From: Sugiyamaella lignohabitans
Lineage: Eukaryota > Ascomycota > Dipodascomycetes > Dipodascales > Trichomonascaceae
NCBI RefSeq assembly: GCF_001640025.1
Contig: NC_031674.1
Coordinates: 1-64,000, forward strand
Direction of reading: 5' to 3'
Length of the DNA: 64,000 bases
Below, one piece after another: positions 41,941-51,488 of this stretch (positions are counted from its first letter, which is position 1; each line of letters opens with the position of its first letter). Below the pieces are notes generated by a model. It had not been told where the DNA came from. It made no database searches and worked only from the letters and a program-made list of their open reading frames with translations. A program made the position numbers and the translations under genes.

Positions 41941-43185
41941 TCACTTAGTGGGACGCTTCTGCTTCCGAGGAGGCGTCACAGGTCTACTGGTTCCAACACT
42001 AGTATAACCATACTTTTTCTTCTTCTCAGCAGGCTTAAGAATTTGGAATGAACAGAGCAAACTCTCATCAACACCCATCATGGCACCCGCGTTATCAAAC
42101 TCACCGCAGTAATTTGGAGCCGAAAATAATGTCACTAATTGACGCTTAGAAAAGAATTCATAGCCATCTTCAACTACTTGATGGGCTCTACATATAAGGT
42201 CCATGTCGTGCTTTGACAAGAACCTAGATACCACATCAGGACCGAACGTGAAAGAAACGCCTCTGTCATTCTCACTCCAACCAGTTATATCCTTATCTGG
42301 ATCAGACCACAGTAAGTCACACAATAAACCGATATCAGGGATGTCGGTGGGTCTCATGACACGACGAATTTGTTCCATAGAATTAAGATCGGGCGACAAT
42401 CCTCCATGCATAGTAAAAATCTTCTCGTCGATAATAGCAGCTATAGGCAGACAATTGAAACAGTCTGTGAAAGTCTTCCATAGCTTGATATTGTAACGTC
42501 GCTTGCACTCATCATAAAATCCATATATTCTATTAATTGATGCACATTCGTGATTTCCTCGAAGAATAAAAAAGTTTTCGGGGTATTTAATCTTATAGGC
42601 TAGTAGTAAACAGATGGTTTCTAATGATTGCTTTCCTCTGTCTACATAATCGCCTAAGAAAAGATAGTTTGCTTCTGGTGGGAATCCTCCGTACTCGAAC
42701 AGTCTCAATAAATCATAATATTGACCATGAATGTCACCACAAATCTATTTATCGTTAGTCTCCAAAGTCAAAAGAAATCAAAGATCATAAGATTCCGCGA
42801 TGCCGGCAGTCGCTTGACAACCTTACATCCTAGCTTAGAACGGGTCGGCGGTGTAGCCTCAAACAAGACCGAAACTGACTTATACTGATTTTAACACCAA
42901 AAACCCATCGAATTTCGCGTTTAAGGTGTTGATATGGTACTACAATCAGAATGGCTCATTCCGATCGTGTCCGCCATTTCCACCTCACCTTCAAAGTCTT
43001 CTTACCTTAATAGGAGCCTCTAATTCCAACAAAATCGGTTGCTGAATGAAAATCTCTCTAGCTTTTGTGCAAAGAAAACGAATTTCGTGTTCATGAAGTT
43101 GAACTTGTTTACCAGGCCTTGAACCACGCACTTCCAATAGTCTATCGACAATAGAATCGAGATCAGCTTCTTGGACGTCGGTCAT
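41941..43185 (-). CDS. GLC7: Protein phosphatase 1 catalytic subunit Glc7, two exons
   Basis: PP1 Ser/Thr phosphatase controlling glycogen, mitosis and transcription through many regulatory subunits. Exons 43006-43185 and 41941-42744 give 327 residues. Exon 1 encodes residues 1-60, ending LELEAPIK; exon 2 resumes [15 protein letters not shown]. All PP1 signature elements are present: [37 protein letters not shown] and [11 protein letters not shown]. The C-terminal tail has the TPPR sequence, the usual Cdk-type site. The 261-nt intron has a GTAAGA donor and ends TAG. A paralogue lies 1.46 kb upstream on the same strand. Confidence 0.96.
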
Positions 43186-44646
43186 TATGACGCGTTAATT
43201 TATTTGATCGGTAAAGTGGGATGTATGAAGAAAAGTGTTGAGAAAAGAAAAAGATGGGCCTCAACGGTACTAATAACAAATGTCGACTTCTAACCTGATA
43301 AATTTAAATTTGAAGGGATTTTTACGCGATAGAAACAAACGGTTGCGAACAGTTTCTTTGTGTGGAATTGGATAGACCGGAAAATGAACGAAATCGAATC
43401 TACTAAAATCAATAAACCGTTAACAATTGAATTCACCAGAATTAACAAAGAGAAAAATTATAAAAATCGGCAACTAATAAAGGTCAAGTGCGATTGTGGC
43501 GGTTGTTGTTAGTTGTACTGATAGTTGAATTAGTCAACTTCAAACAAATGCAGTCTGCTATTTCACCTTTGACCAAAGTCTCGACAAAAACTTCTTTCTG
43601 CCAACACACACAATATTACCACAGTAACCACAAACTATTAACAGTTGTAGTTTTCAATAAAGTGCAAGAAAATAAATGGGCCAGTAGTTTGGAAATGTGT
43701 CGTGACTGAGGTTCGTCTACGATAGGGCAGTGTCTTGTGCGTTTTTTAGTAAAATGAAAAAAAACGAGGAAAGACGTAGTTGGGTTGGGTGGTTAACCGT
43801 GTGTGGCTTTAGCGAGGAATTTGTGATGTGTTCTCAAAGCAAGGAGGTGACACCAGGTAAGGGCGCGCGGGTCGGCCTGTTGGGACAAATGAATGGTGCA
43901 AAGCAGCCGGCACCAGCATCAGCACCTGCACCAGCGGCATCGGGTACTGTAGTATGAGCAGCACCAGCAGCAGCGTCGGCAGTAGCAAAAGCACCGGCAG
44001 CGTCAATGGCGACTTACTTCCAATGGTACAGGCTGCGGTGCCAACTTATCCCGTATCAACACAAGCGGCAGCAGACTACAACAGACCACAACACAGCAGA
44101 TAAGTGATTGAGTGGGAACTCTCTAAAATGAAGCCATCGCTGATATTGGCTAAATATATCCATAAACAGTCTGTCCAGACTTGTAAGCAATGATTCGAGT
44201 CAATACATTAATTATGTGGGTTTTAGGAGGTAATTGACTAAAATTTCAGTTGTGAACTCTATGCTCTTCAACTCAATAGGGTCGGACGGAACCGTTGACC
44301 GATTAGCAGAGACATCTCGCGGCTGAACCTAATCGGTTGGCAGCCGCAGTTGCATCAAGCCAGCAATAGACCAGGTGCATTGCGTCCTGGGGTAAATAGG
44401 CCGCATCAAAAAAAAACATATGCCGACATTGTCGCATCAGGTGAATTTGTGGGGTCATGATTGACCCCCTGGTGAACGCATTCATGAGGAATTATGATGA
44501 ATGGTTTTTGTAATATGATAAATAATATTATAACTAGAGTGATTGTAGTGTTGTAGTAAAGAAATACTAATTGTAATTAAAAAGAGAACAACTTGCTTAT
44601 CTGACCATCGTCTATACAAAAGATGCTCGCAAACTATTCAATGACG
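43186..44646. other. Spacer between the two PP1 genes
   Basis: 1.46 kb containing the GLC7 promoter and the paralogue's 3' end. A CA/CAG/CAC-rich degenerate trinucleotide stretch lies at about 43900-44010 and produces Ala/Pro- or Ser-rich frames on both strands that look spurious. No PP1-derived sequence is visible in the spacer. Confidence 0.5.
43900..44010. repeat. Degenerate GCA/CCA/GCG trinucleotide tract
   Basis: Imperfect repetition of GCACCAGCA- and GCAGC-type units over about 110 bp, upstream of GLC7. No intact protein frame of recognisable family. Confidence 0.6.
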
Positions 44647-45621
44647 TTACCAATCGGAGTCCCTACTCTTCTTCTTGCGACGTCCTTCAAAAGGTCCTTT
44701 TCCTCTTGAAAGTCCCTTTTCTGCTGGCCGAAGGATCTGGAATGAGCAAGTCAGGTTCTCATCCAGACTCATCATAGCACCAGCATTGTCAAACTCCCCA
44801 CAGTAATTAGGAGCAGAGAATATTGTAACAAGTTGACGTTTAGCAAAAAACTCGTAGCCATCTTCAACCACTTGGTGTGCTCGACATATCAGCTCTAAAT
44901 CATGTTTTTCAAGGAATTTTTTGACCACATCCACTCCAAAAGTATAAGAAACACCCCTGTCATTCTCACCCCATCCGGTGACATCTTTATCCGGATCAGC
45001 CCATAATAAATCGCATAATAACCCGTCATCAGGGATATCGGTTGGTCTCATTATACGACGAATCTGGTCCATAGAATGGATATCTGGGGAAAGACCACCG
45101 TGCATTGCAAAGATCTTCTCGTCTATGACTGCTGCTACTGGGAGGCAGTTGAAAACATCCGTGAACGTTTTCCAGGTTCGAATATTATACCGTCGTTTAC
45201 ACTCGTCATAGAACCCATAGATTCTATTTGTACTTGCTGCTTCATGATTACCTCGTAGAATGAAAAAGTTCTCTGGATATTTGATTTTGTAAGCAAACAG
45301 GAGACATATAGTCTCTATTGATTGCTTGCCCCTGTCAACATAGTCTCCTAGGAAAAGATAATTTGACTCTGGCGGGAACCCGCCGTACTCGAAAAGTCTT
45401 AGTAAGTCGTAGTATTGGCCGTGTATATCGCCACAAATTTTTAATGGAGCTTCTAGTTCTAACAATATGCTCTGTTGTATGAAAATCTCTCTGGACTTTT
45501 TACAAAGGTAATCAATTTCAGTTGAAAGTAAATTGACCATCCTCCCAGGCCTAGAGGTTCGAACAGTCAGCAGCTTATCAATAATGGTATCCACATCAAA
45601 CTCTTCTATAGGCTCTACCAT
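44647..45621 (-). CDS. Intronless PP1 catalytic subunit paralogue
   Basis: 324 residues, single exon. Very similar to GLC7 through the catalytic core, with the same [29 protein letters not shown] and [11 protein letters not shown] motifs, so all metal-binding and catalytic residues are kept. Differences: the RGNHECAS block is RGNHEAAS (Cys to Ala next to the catalytic Asn-His-Glu), WKTFTDVF replaces WKTFTDCF, and the C-terminus ([17 protein letters not shown]) lacks the TPPR site. [12 protein letters not shown] is contiguous, so the GLC7 intron is absent. It is closer to PP1 than to PPZ or PPQ (no PPZ-type N-terminal extension). Probably a duplicated PP1 with a specialised role; role unknown. 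Confidence 0.9.
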   Translation of the reverse strand: MVEPIEEFDVDTIIDKLLTVRTSRPGRMVNLLSTEIDYLCKKSREIFIQQSILLELEAPLKICGDIHGQYYDLLRLFEYGGFPPESNYLFLGDYVDRGKQSIETICLLFAYKIKYPENFFILRGNHEAASTNRIYGFYDECKRRYNIRTWKTFTDVFNCLPVAAVIDEKIFAMHGGLSPDIHSMDQIRRIMRPTDIPDDGLLCDLLWADPDKDVTGWGENDRGVSYTFGVDVVKKFLEKHDLELICRAHQVVEDGYEFFAKRQLVTIFSAPNYCGEFDNAGAMMSLDENLTCSFQILRPAEKGLSRGKGPFEGRRKKKSRDSDW

Positions 45622-46503
45622 AATGCAATTTTTGTGATTTTACAAGATCAATACGAAATAGAGTGCCACCAGCAACTGGTCTGGTATGCAAAGAATAGAA
45701 GTAGCAACCAACTGAGAGAATATGTAAAAGGAAACAGTACAACTCTATATACTAATCAAAATTGAATTTGTTTACTTTTTGGCCGCAAGAAATATTGATG
45801 ATAAATATTTAAAATGAAATATTCTATGCGGAGAAAGCACGCGCTTTTTTTTTTTGTTATCAGCAAGCGGCTGTTATGAGCGGGGTATGCTCTTTATATA
45901 TCTCCAGATTTTCCCTGTTAATCTATGCGTAGAGCCCCTGAGTCAGAAACAGTCGGCTTATCTAAATCATGAGATAAGGGCTTTGTATGCGGTATGCACT
46001 GCATCGGGTGAGATTCATCCGGGCTGCGGACACAGGCTTGCCGGGTCTGCCCGTCAATGGTCGATCAGATCCATCCAAACTGGAGAGCTCTCTAGACATT
46101 TTCTAGATAAATTCATCATACTTTATTCGATATTAATGTTAATGTTCTACCAAAGTAATATATACAATGCTTGTCATGTTAAAAACCGAGTAATAGTCAA
46201 TTAAAACAATAGCATAACGGGTATTTTGCGAAGACTTCTGATCCAGCGGTCGGCGATCGAAACTGTAACCTCAGGAATGGTGAGCGAGGCAGTATTTTGA
46301 AAGTATAATGTAGGAAACTTATTTAAGTAAGAACCTGGAGAAGATCGGCTTTTAGTTGGGGGTCAGCAGGCAGATCTATTCCCTAGTCATAGCCACGGCA
46401 CTGTTTGTCATCAAATTCTCTCGAATTTAAAATTCAAATAAATGCCTTGATGCCAGAATGGTTCTATAATTAGAATAAATAAATTGGTAATAAATAACAA
46501 GCT
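45622..46503. other. Spacer between PP1 paralogue and VHR1
   Basis: 880 bp between the start of the PP1 paralogue and the stop of VHR1. A poly-T run at about 45846-45856 and a plus-strand frame at 45854-46204 without family features. No gene recognised. Confidence 0.45.
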
Positions 46504-48150
46504 TTACAGTAGTTCTTGAAATTTCGGCCGGTCTGCCGCAGCAGAAGACGCAAGAGGCCTGTCTCTTTGGACTACTCGAAGCTCAATGTCCACACGAGCC
46601 TCTGTAAACGTATCAGCGACATCCGCATCTGTTAAAAGGATTTTACCTGGTCGGTTACGATTTTCAATTTGAAGTGGTTGCTCTTTATTAATTGAAAAGG
46701 CATTTCGACCGTTATCCAATACTTCAGATACAGTTGGTGGAGAGGACACTCGTGCAGGAGAATATGTAAACTCGAGCTTTTGATTTCCAAATCGCAGTGT
46801 GACTGGACGAACAACTGGCGCTTGAGACTTGTAAGCCGTACCGCTCAATGAAGTGAGTGATGTTATTGTTGAGCCCGGTGCTGACAACAAACCAGTATTG
46901 ACAGGTAGAACTGGAGTTGGGATAGCTCGAGAACTAGTCACTGTCGCCAATATTGATGCCATTTTATCATACGAGCTTTCTTTTGTCAAATCGAAAGTTG
47001 GATCAATGTTAAACATTTCATAATAAAAAGAGCTTAGTGAGTGTATAATAGTATCAAACCCATATTCTCTGCAACATGACGCCAATGTGATTTTTAAAAG
47101 AGAAAACGAGTGGAGTCCTAGGGCCCTTACAATAGCTGATGTAACAGTAAAAGAAAGGACATAGGATCGTACCGTTTCAGACGACTCGTGGTTGGGAAGC
47201 CTTCTTTCAACTGCATATGCTGCCGCTGTTGACATCACCGACTGGCCAAGAAATTCTGTGTTCGAATTCACTGGCATATGAGACGATAACTTTATTGTAA
47301 ATTGCTGTAGCCTCTCCAATGCTAGAATAAATAAGTCTTCTCTGGGCCCCGGAGATGCAAGAGACAAAGAAGATACAGGGGGTAGTACTGTTTGGTCTGA
47401 GGTCAAAGGGTGGGTCGGAACAGGTGGAGACGGCGATATCAATGAAGTGATTGATATCCTATCATTATTTTGTGGAGATGGCCTTACCGCTCGAGGCCGT
47501 TTCAAAGGTAGGATGCTGGATTCATCATCGCTGTCAGCTTGGTTGGAAAACTTGAATCTGTCAGGTGAAATGTTTTCAAATTGTAGACCGACTCTTTTAT
47601 CTTGGATGCTATTGGAACTAGCTAGTTCCGCTGTAAGTTTTGTATATGACTGTTTCGTCTGCGGCATATGTATATGATCTGACGATAAAATAGGGCTATG
47701 TCCACTGGTTGGGGTACTTGTATTCGGCGTGATCGTACCACTGGCTGTGCTGCTAGTATTACCAGTGGGGTTGGAGGGACCAGTAGTACCTTTTAAATAA
47801 GATCTTTTTCGGTTTCGTCTAACAGACTGTATACCTGCCCTTACAAGTCTATGGAAATCATTTAATGTGGTTTCTGGAAATCCGTACTCTTCACGAAGCC
47901 TGTTAGCCACTAGGCTGATCTTTTCGTCCTGTTCTGACGCTTTTCTGCTACTCAATTCTAGCTCGTCAATAAGCTCTAATCTTCTCGCGGAAAAACGCTT
48001 CCACTTGTAATCATCGGTAAAATTGAGTCTGGAACGAATAGCTTGTGTAATGCCAACACCCAACTGGACCATATGGTCATTGTCAGAAGCATTGCCATCT
48101 GGCTCTTTCAATGAGTGTTCCACTTTCTGATGAGAATCAGGTGTGTTCAT
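46504..48150 (-). CDS. VHR1: Vhr1-type transcription factor
   Basis: 548 residues. The N-terminal domain (about 28-116) matches Vhr1/Vhr2: AIRSRLNFTDDYKWKRFSAR, RRLELIDELELSSRKASEQD, a REEYGFPETTLNDFHRLV block and AAVQSVRRNRKRS-like GIQSVRRNRKRS. In S. cerevisiae Vhr1 activates VHT1 and BIO5 under biotin limitation; Vhr2 is a paralogue. The middle is Ser/Thr/Pro-rich. A conserved-looking helical region spans about 285-395 (LFILALERLQQFTIKLSSH and a cluster ending YYEMFNID), which may be a sensing or activation domain. Single exon. No biotin transporter gene is in the window. VHR1 versus VHR2 assignment is arbitrary in a species with one copy. Confidence 0.85.
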   Translation of the reverse strand: MNTPDSHQKVEHSLKEPDGNASDNDHMVQLGVGITQAIRSRLNFTDDYKWKRFSARRLELIDELELSSRKASEQDEKISLVANRLREEYGFPETTLNDFHRLVRAGIQSVRRNRKRSYLKGTTGPSNPTGNTSSTASGTITPNTSTPTSGHSPILSSDHIHMPQTKQSYTKLTAELASSNSIQDKRVGLQFENISPDRFKFSNQADSDDESSILPLKRPRAVRPSPQNNDRISITSLISPSPPVPTHPLTSDQTVLPPVSSLSLASPGPREDLFILALERLQQFTIKLSSHMPVNSNTEFLGQSVMSTAAAYAVERRLPNHESSETVRSYVLSFTVTSAIVRALGLHSFSLLKITLASCCREYGFDTIIHSLSSFYYEMFNIDPTFDLTKESSYDKMASILATVTSSRAIPTPVLPVNTGLLSAPGSTITSLTSLSGTAYKSQAPVVRPVTLRFGNQKLEFTYSPARVSSPPTVSEVLDNGRNAFSINKEQPLQIENRNRPGKILLTDADVADTFTEARVDIELRVVQRDRPLASSAAADRPKFQELL

Positions 48151-49105
48151 TCTAAAATATAAAACAATGGAATAGCTTGATTAAATCTAGGCAGTTACCA
48201 TTGCAGATTAATTCAATATCGACGGCTTCTCGTTGGTCTGTCTACGGAATATGTGAAATTCAGAGACACGGCAATGATGATTGTGCGATAATCCAGTTGT
48301 ACTTCCATATATGGAGATATTATTGCCGATTGTTTTGTGACTCATGAGTCACGTGAATCAACCAATGTTGAACTGCTGAGCTGAACCCACAAACTTACAT
48401 GATTTTAATTTTATTCTGTTATTAGTTCGCTCTTTAGGCGTGAGGTGAGTAAAAGAGGCAAAATACATTTGCCACCGCCAAAGAAATCTCGGACATCGGA
48501 GCTAATTAGAGTTTACAAGATACTCATGACGTGACTCCGGAGATACGATACACAGCCCTTGAGCCGCACATGCATCGGCGACTACAACCATCTTCGAGGT
48601 TATCTAATATTGGTATTGGAGAACATCAAACCAGCAACGGATTTATGGTATAGCGAGAACACAACCAGAACTACCTTAACGAGAGAAGCTAACAACGAGG
48701 TAGTAGGTGTTTCTTAGCTAAAAATAATTCAACGCTTCTTCCTGTTGATTCGCCAAAGTATTCAGCATCTAAAATCAGCTACTTACGCACAACAATATCT
48801 GAATGATAGGGGAGTTATAGCACATTATCCAAGTGGTAACATGTATTTTGAGCATGGAGATAAAGCTTTTTTTAGGCGCCCCACCATCGTCGGAGTCGGC
48901 GTTTGCCCATACCATCTTGGTGCATATGTGAGCGATGGCCCGATGGACGAAAAGGGAAATTCAGGGGAACGCTCAGTTTAACTCCGACGACGTAATGAAC
49001 CAAAATCTATATAAGAACTACCAAATATCCGCAATTATAAGAGAAAAATAACTAATCAGTACCGCAGAAACAAACATTCTCAAGAATATTATTTGACAGA
49101 TAAAG
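48151..49105. other. Divergent promoter region between VHR1 and the SDR gene
   Basis: 955 bp between divergent start codons. It contains one copy of TTTGCCACC at 48468-48476 (listed separately). A plus-strand frame (48745-48981) has no family features. Confidence 0.45.
48468..48476 (-). promoter_or_regulatory. Possible Rpn4-type PACE element
   Basis: TTTGCCACC, the reverse complement of the GGTGGCAAA proteasome-associated control element bound by Rpn4. It lies about 320 bp upstream of VHR1 and 630 bp upstream of the SDR gene, neither a proteasome gene. A 9-mer in 64 kb on either strand is expected by chance roughly every other window, so support is weak. Confidence 0.2.
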
Positions 49106-50077
49106 ATGACTTTCAACCACGAAACTACTTCTGAACAAATCGCTGAAGCCTTTGGCTCTCAAATCAAAGGCAAAGTCGTGCTTGTAACTGGTGCTACATG
49201 GGGTGGAATTGGTGCTGATAATGCTCGTGTAATCGCTGCTTCTGGTGCTAAGCTTGTCATTATTACTGGTCGTAGCCAAGCTAAGCTAGATGAAACTATT
49301 GAAAACATTCAGAAGCAAACTCCTAATGCCATAGTCCGGGGTCTTATTCTTGACCTTTCTTCCTTCAAATCTGTCCGCAAGGCAGCTGAAGAAGTTAATG
49401 CTTATGCTGAGGATATAGATGTTCTCATCAACAATGCTGGAGTTATGGCTTGCCCCTATAGTAAGACAGAGGACGGTTTTGAGATGCAATTTGGTACCAA
49501 CCATCTGGGACACTTTTTGTTTACCAACCTTATTCTTAAAAAGCTATTGGCCACTCCCCATCCCAGAGTAGTCAATGTTAGCAGCCTTGGACATGGTCTT
49601 GCTCCTATCATTTTTGGTGATATTGGATTTTCCGATGGCGCTAAGTACGACAAGAACCACGCCTATGGCCAATCGAAGACTGCCAATATCCTCTTTACTA
49701 GAGAGCTTCACCGAAGATATAATAAAGAGCATGGCCTTGTTGCATTCAGTATTCACCCTGGTGCTATTTTAGATACCAATCTAGCTCGTCATATGGACAT
49801 CAATAATGACTATGCTAATATTGAAGTCCCTAAAGATTATTGGGGAACTGGCGACTTCGCCCAGAATATGTCTACACTGAAGATGAAAAACGTCAGCCAA
49901 GGAGGTGCTACCACTTTGGCTGCTGCTTTTAATCCTGAAATAGCCTCTCAGTCCGGAGCCTACCTTGATGATTGTGAAATTCATGAGGAACACTGTAGAA
50001 ATCATGCTAAACAATCCAATGATGCCTTTAAGCTCTGGACCGTCAGCGAGGAATTGGTTGGTCAAAAATTTGATTAG
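49106..50077 (+). CDS. Short-chain dehydrogenase/reductase (retinol dehydrogenase/WWOX-like)
   Basis: 323 residues, classical SDR fold, NAD(P)(H)-dependent oxidoreductase of unknown substrate. Cofactor motif TGATWGGIG near residues 31-39, acidic strand end at LDLSSF, NNAG at about 109-112, catalytic Ser in VSSLGH, and YGQSK (Tyr187, Lys191). The C-terminal SIHPGAILDTNL matches the PG motif. No signal peptide or membrane helix. The nearest fungal relatives are the numerous 'retinol dehydrogenase 12-like' SDRs, which often mark local metabolic adaptation; no pathway partner is adjacent. A high share of preferred codons in the first half suggests good expression. Start chosen at ATG MTFNHETTSE after an AAAG leader. 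Confidence 0.9.
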   Translation: MTFNHETTSEQIAEAFGSQIKGKVVLVTGATWGGIGADNARVIAASGAKLVIITGRSQAKLDETIENIQKQTPNAIVRGLILDLSSFKSVRKAAEEVNAYAEDIDVLINNAGVMACPYSKTEDGFEMQFGTNHLGHFLFTNLILKKLLATPHPRVVNVSSLGHGLAPIIFGDIGFSDGAKYDKNHAYGQSKTANILFTRELHRRYNKEHGLVAFSIHPGAILDTNLARHMDINNDYANIEVPKDYWGTGDFAQNMSTLKMKNVSQGGATTLAAAFNPEIASQSGAYLDDCEIHEEHCRNHAKQSNDAFKLWTVSEELVGQKFD

Positions 50078-51488
50078 ATATTGTGAGTTTATTTATTAAT
50101 TCATATAGAAAATTTGTTATAAGATAATAATTGGTAGACCCGACTATTGAACGCCAACCATTTTTCCATTCTATAGGCACCATAGAAAGCTACATAATGC
50201 TGTTTGTATCTACGGTCGATGCCGTTTTACCTTATTTCCTTCTGATATTCAGTTTTCTGGGATATTACATTGGACGCACGGGTTGAATGCTTCGCGGTTT
50301 TACCCCTGACGATCCTTGCATTTTGACATACGACATCCTTATATACAATTGGAAGACCAAACCACATGTTTCCGTGTTAACCATACGACTATTTGTCTAG
50401 CACATTTAGCGATAATTTCTTTTACAGGGTATTACTTTGGACTCTGTTATTAAATGTGATCCAAGTTATGAGTATTCAACCTTTTACATTCTAAAATGTT
50501 GAAGCGGAAAACATTTTTGTTCCTCCTGATCGCCATACAGTATGTAACAGGTTTCTATGCATGATTGTGTCAGAATTTTGCTTCCTTCGACCTCTGACAT
50601 TTGGACACACAGTCCAACGCGGAATGCGTTACTTGGACTAGTTCTTCTCTAAAAAAGACTCAAAGGCTCCTGGAGAATCCATTAATGAAAATATACATCG
50701 CCCAGACTGATGCCATGATTCAAGATTGTTGCCCTGCAGCTCTCGAGTCCTGTTAGTCGGGTGAATTTGTTTGAGATATGGAATGGAACCTCAGGAGTAG
50801 AATGTAAAAGACATGTGACAGAGGCCTGAATGCAAGTCGTAGCTTGCAAAAGCCATATTACCCCCTGAAAATCTTCTATATAGTTCGTGCCGTGTAAATT
50901 TATCGTTTGAACTGCGAGTCCCCACCTAAATGCATATGCACTTAAAATAGCTTTGATTCCAGCCAACGAACTACGTTACGTAGCTGATGCGCCTCAGCAA
51001 CACTAATAAAGCAGCAGCAGTTGGACCTGGTGAAAGAATTTTATTTATATGCTCTTTTTTGTTGCTTCTATCACTTAGGTTTATGCCGAAGTGATAATAT
51101 TTGAGAAATCTGGGTGGATAACGAGAACTCGCCCGAAACCCGCAAAAGAGTACACCACTGATAAATTTCGCAGCTCCAACAGATCACTTATCATTTTCAT
51201 AGCAAACATTCAGGCAGTATTAAAAACAAGACACTTTGACCTTTCTGTAAGTATTAAAACTTGGACATTGATTGAGATCTGGTAGGGGTTTAGGGAAAAT
51301 GCTCAAATACCATAAATGAAGCGAGCCTAATATCGAGCGCCAGACATATTGCATGATATAACGCTCGATATGCTTGAATCTATCTGAGATACAACAGGGG
51401 AAATATCGATTTATTTAATCCCTTATATTTACATTCCCAAAATCATAATGATTGATACTAACTAAGAGTGATCAGTGTGCTTGCAATC
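50078..51488. other. Spacer upstream of the Sel1-repeat gene, with a probable 5' UTR intron
   Basis: 1.4 kb. The first 1.1 kb shows nothing recognisable. A GTAAGT donor at 51246 and a TACTAAC branch sequence at 51456-51462, followed by CAG ending at 51475, suggest a 230-nt intron just before the ATG of the Sel1 gene. No in-frame ATG upstream of the donor makes this look like a 5' UTR intron. The 51091-51285 frame is probably not coding. Confidence 0.45.

Noticed and set aside
42700..42702. CUG-Ser clade possibility
   Set aside because: CTG falls on an invariant Leu of PP1, so standard decoding is favoured.
43730..44006. Ala/Pro-rich frames upstream of GLC7
   Set aside because: Created by the trinucleotide tract; not conserved-looking.
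48745..48981. 78-codon plus-strand frame upstream of the SDR gene
   Set aside because: Starts without a clear leader and shows no family feature; likely promoter region.
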